Shown piece by piece: positions 4,853 through 5,088 of a DNA stretch of 5,088 nucleotides. Both the position numbers and the translations under genes were made by a program. Under the pieces are notes generated by a model. That model was not told where the DNA came from. It saw nothing but the letters and a program-made list of their open reading frames with translations, and searched no databases. The stretch comes from Nitrospirota bacterium (lineage in GTDB: Bacteria; Nitrospirota; JAOUDF01): assembly GCA_029859385.1 (NCBI GenBank), contig JAOUDF010000182.1, positions 1 through 5,088 of the forward strand. The letters are read 5' to 3'. The first letter of the stretch is position 1. The number at the start of each line of letters is the position of its first letter.

Positions 4853-5088
4853 ATGAAGCGTTTCGCGATTATTCTGTCCATACTCGGCCTTGTGCTCATG
4901 GCTGGTGGAGGCGTAACCTTCGCCATTCGCGGCATTTTTGACACCGTGTCGGCGGCCCCCATCTTTATCGGGCTTCTCTGCCTCCTCTTTTCCCTCTATC
5001 TCAATTTCGATGAGGTGCGCAATAAGATCACCGGACGGTCGGTGAAGTACGGCGCCAACATGGCGATCATGATCCTCATCTTCCTGGC
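4853..5088 (+). CDS. GldG-like ABC accessory membrane protein (5' part)
   Basis: The first 78 codons are visible; the gene is cut by the window end. GGAGG (4841-4845) lies seven bases ahead of ATG 4853, which follows the permease stop by one base. The visible part has hydrophobic segments at about 5-25 and 34-51, a polar link with N-F-D-E-V-R (51-56) and R-S-V-K-Y-G-A-N-M (62-70), and the start of a third segment. This arrangement and the context match the membrane front of GldG-type proteins, whose large periplasmic domain would follow beyond the window. The assignment rests largely on gene order and on my recollection of such N-termini. Confidence 0.72.
   Translation, partial: MKRFAIILSILGLVLMAGGGVTFAIRGIFDTVSAAPIFIGLLCLLFSLYLNFDEVRNKITGRSVKYGANMAIMILIFL

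Noticed and set aside
3532..4962. Long open frame on the minus strand (476 codons) across the ABC genes
   Set aside because: It lies opposite two clear, motif-bearing ABC genes; its sequence is rich in His, Asp, Glu and Arg without domains, as expected of a shadow of GC-rich coding DNA.

Overview
The window looks like chromosome of a Geobacter-like anaerobe (Desulfuromonadia), which is an inference. The reasons are a run of small secreted c-type cytochromes, a fairly high GC content with Shine-Dalgarno-led genes, and a GldA/permease/GldG-type ABC locus. There is no sign of an insertion sequence, phage, CRISPR array or RNA gene. All genes read on the + strand.

Positions 1-47 hold the last codons of an upstream gene. 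Positions 48-342 are a non-genic leader with a plausible promoter (62-89), an inverted repeat over its -10, and short ORFs led by good ribosome-binding sites. Three cytochrome genes follow: a diheme protein (343-996), a small monoheme protein (1058-1417) and a larger monoheme protein with a long non-heme N-terminal region (1508-2347). They share an orientation, have gaps of 61 and 90 bp with no terminator between them, and end in a textbook intrinsic terminator (2378-2412). They probably form one operon exporting periplasmic electron carriers. The second gap is rich in signals: an imperfect hairpin, two palindromes, a 23-codon GTG ORF and a perfect Shine-Dalgarno sequence.

A second transcription unit starts at a strong promoter (2456-2484). 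Its first gene (2519-3085) is a membrane-anchored or secreted monoheme cytochrome with an extra CxxC and no obvious axial methionine. It runs, through a 13-codon mini-ORF that overlaps its stop, into an ABC ATPase (3125-4075), an ABC-2 permease (4072-4851) and the start of a GldG-like membrane protein (4853 onward, cut by the window end). The last three are coupled by a 4-bp overlap and a 1-bp gap, so they should be made as one complex. The substrate cannot be read from sequence.

The best candidates for something undescribed are: the cytochrome tied to the ABC/GldG operon by a possible translational relay peptide; the unusual heme ligation implied in two cytochromes; and the small ORFs and palindromes before cytochrome genes. 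No wholly new system is proven here.
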